From NCBI GenBank assembly GCA_907165135.1, contig OU015567.1, positions 7,693,001 to 7,757,000 of the forward strand: a stretch of 64,000 nt of DNA, given 5' to 3'. Shown here in pieces: positions 61,421 to 64,000 of the stretch. Under the pieces are notes generated by a model. The model did not search any database, was not told the origin of the DNA, and saw only the letters and a list, made by a program, of their open reading frames with translations. The stretch's first letter is position 1. Each line of letters begins with the position of its first letter. The position numbers were made by a program, and so were the translations under genes. This DNA is from Oikopleura dioica. Taxonomy: Eukaryota > Chordata > Appendicularia > Copelata > Oikopleuridae.

Positions 61421-64000
61421 CTGCCAAAAAAGACGTTTTTAATATTTAAAGAATTTCGACGAAAGTAAAGTGACAAAATTTGCAAAATTTAACCATTAGT
61501 ACAATTAAGCAATCTCAGTGGATGGCTCCGTTAGGGTTATCCATGCAGATACGATTGGATACCTGTTTTCCTTCAGAAGGCTCAACAATGTGTTATTAAA
61601 TTTAAAATAATTATGTCACATGAGTTAAGTGGTCTGAAGATAAAAGAGCCTGTCCTTCAGCCATTGTAAAAGTCTACCGAACCAAGTTTTCTCTAAAAGA
61701 AACTCTTTTAAAAGTTGGAAATAAAAATTTCCAGCGACACAAAAATCAAGGGATCGAAGCCAGAGCTTACCACTTTGCACAAAAGTATCAAAGCGACAAA
61801 AAATGCTCTTCAACAGTGCTAGCGCTTCATTCAAAATAACTTCCTTTCAATAAAACAACTAACAACGTCTTTCATAAACTGCATGAAAAGGGAACCAAGC
61901 ATTATCTTTTTCATGTCATTTTTCATGTTTGCTGAAGTTTATTACACAGTCGATATAAAAGATAGTTTCATAGTATTACTCCAATTTTTTCTGTTTTTCC
62001 TTGTAAGGCAGAATAAAATCTAAGAGTCGAATAATTATAGTGAAGGGTGCTTACTTCTACTATCTCTATACTATCTCTGCAGTTGCATATAAAAAGATAA
62101 CAAAAAGGGTTACAGTAAAAAGGGTACTTTATTCTTAATCTTATCTCAGTGGGACACTCAGTCCGAATGCCTATTTCAGGCGGTTACGCTTCTTTATATA
62201 CTCGCCGCAGGTGCGTGCTCGCTAGGGGCGACGGTGAGCCGGAAGCGCTGCGCTTCTAGAATTCTCCAGAACTTTGCCCTGCAACTTGTATTGCATAATA
62301 GTAGTAGCACCGTTACACTCTCCCCTGCCCGCAAAAGAAGTTTCAGCCCGGCCGCTTGGAGTCGCACTGTTGTGGCCGCAAGGCGCTCGAAATCAAAAAA
62401 AAATATGTTCGGCGCGTGACTGAAGCGCCAAGTTATAGCATGATTCAAAATGGTTCCGGTTATCTGATTCAGTGCGGGAGGAGAGAACTTTGTGAACCAA
62501 GAAATTTGTTTCTTTCTTTTTAATCAAACAGGTTGTTGGTTTACTGGTTTTGTTTCATCTCACATTCGTATTGCGTCTCGAAAACAATGAGGGTAAAAAA
62601 TTTAAGTTTTTGTTTTTGAAGGATGGCTTGTGAAGGCGTTATGATCTCAAAAACAAATTGTTGACGAATCGCATTCCAAGTCTCGTCGAAATTTTCCTCA
62701 ATTTAACTTATCGCAAAATAGTGTTATTCTCAACTTGTCATATAAACCCTTCCCCACCAATATCTCGTGAAGAATTTCGGTATCGAATGACAAACTGTAC
62801 CTCATCAGATCGATTTCTGCTTTATTCTTACGACTGGTGTTGGCAGGGTAAACTTACAGCGAAAACAATCTTCATCATTTTCCTGTTCTTGTTGATCTTC
62901 TTTTGTAGTTCTCCTTTAACAACAAATATGACTAGGCATTCTATTGAGACCCTTCCCCTTGGGAGGAGTACCTTTACAAAAAAGACCACTGTTGTCGGTA
63001 CGAGGTTACTTCTTTCGGACACTCGGTGGGTTTCTCTCACTCTCGTTTGCTTCCGACTCGTTCTTACATCCTAGACTTTGTTTTGACTTTGTAACGACCA
63101 CCTCTCATTCTCACTGTCGACAGATTTCAGTCTCGTCATCGTTGGGGAGGCCATTTGAAGTGTCCTTGATCGCAAATGAGCCGTCGATTGACATCTAGGT
63201 TCTGTTAATTAACCGCAGCGTTTATTATCGCTTGCCATATCATTGTTCTAAAACAACTTTCTTCGGATCTGTACAATATACTTACTTGAAAGAACCTTCG
63301 GAATGACTTCTACTGGACGTATCCGTTTCATGCAAAACAAAAAAGAATACAGATCATATTAAGTAGCCGAAGCCATTCTATTCGTTCGGATGGCAAAAAA
63401 TTTATCTCTCGTTGTGTTCGTTAAACATGTGAAAAAAAATTGACTTTGATTGATAAACCTAGGATAATCTTTGTCATTTTTGTCACCTGGCTCGGTTTAC
63501 TCTTGGTGGCTGTGAATCCAATTTCCAACTCGTTGGACTGACTCACCACCCAGTATGCTAGTTCAAAATCGTTATGATTCTTTAATTAAGATTGTCAGAT
63601 CCGGTTACCTTTATTTTGATAGCAGCTCTCTGTATATTGTCTTCTCTCTCATCAAGGTTATCTCAAATGATGAAAACGACTGTCGGCATTCTAAACATTT
63701 CATCGCTTTAAATTTTGGAACAAAAAAATCAGTTTATTCGTCGTCTTTGATTTTTCGGTTTAAGGCAAAGCGATTTCAATTGTTTCGTATGCCGTTGTTT
63801 TTGGAATTCAGTTTGCATTATTTTTTTCTTATGTTCGTCTTTGCTCGGTGAAGTACTTTTCTGTACCGTTTTCCTTTAAAAGGTTTTGACTTTAAATATC
63901 GCTTACAATGCTTACTCAATTAACTTTTGATGATTTTTCAAAAAGGTCATCTGTTTCTTCGTCGGTTCTTTCCTCAGTGATGGTTCTTTTCCAAAATTCG
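61421..64000. other. No gene recognised to window end
   Basis: Low-scoring open frames on both strands (for example at 62658-63074 and 63555-63851) have skewed T-rich composition and do not chain into exons. A GC-richer patch lies at 62160-62420. Possible retroelement remnant or UTR of a gene beyond the edge; nothing specific can be supported. Confidence 0.4.

Overview
This window is animal genomic DNA, most likely from the appendicularian tunicate Oikopleura dioica or a close relative. The genes are bilaterian (ANKFY1, an EAG potassium channel, AdipoR, DSCC1, FIGNL1, HSP70, HSP90, NACA). Most introns are only about 38-60 bp, the genes are packed on both strands, and at least three introns cannot be read with GT donors but fit GA-AG. 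These traits are established for O. dioica; the species call is inference.

Layout. 0.1-3.7 kb: a minus-strand secreted C-type-lectin protein. 3.9-4.7 kb: a bHLH transcription factor, copied in inverted orientation with its promoter at 42.5-43.4 kb. 5.0-9.2 kb: ANKFY1 (Rabankyrin-5). 10.5-15.5 kb: an EAG-type K+ channel with an antisense MFF-like gene nested in one intron and a 739-bp long-TIR transposon inside a coding exon. 16-22.4 kb: three lineage-specific genes. 22.4-31.9 kb: a gene-poor stretch with a TTAA-flanked MITE. 31.9-33.1 kb: a secreted DUF1254/DUF1214 protein. 35-39.8 kb: small orphan genes and a tetraspan membrane protein. 40.2-41.5 kb: an adiponectin-receptor-like protein. 43.6-46.3 kb: a DD3-3 family protein. 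46.7-49.3 kb: a DSCC1 plus WDR54-like gene pair, possibly an operon. 49.5-50.35 kb: a foldback repeat. 50.6-56.2 kb: HSP70 and HSP90 in tandem. 56.8-60.4 kb: FIGNL1, split by nested hAT-type elements. 60.5-61.4 kb: NACA. No gene is recognised in the last 2.5 kb.

Themes. Proteostasis genes cluster at 50-61 kb (HSP70, HSP90, NACA). HSP90 and FIGNL1 are divergent across about 700 bp that hold a perfect five-unit heat-shock element. Two conserved genes (EAG channel, FIGNL1) carry non-autonomous DNA transposons inside coding exons, each with an exact target-site duplication, and in each case removing the element plus one duplication restores the reading frame. Exon models for most recognised genes sum to whole codons, which supports the splice sites given.
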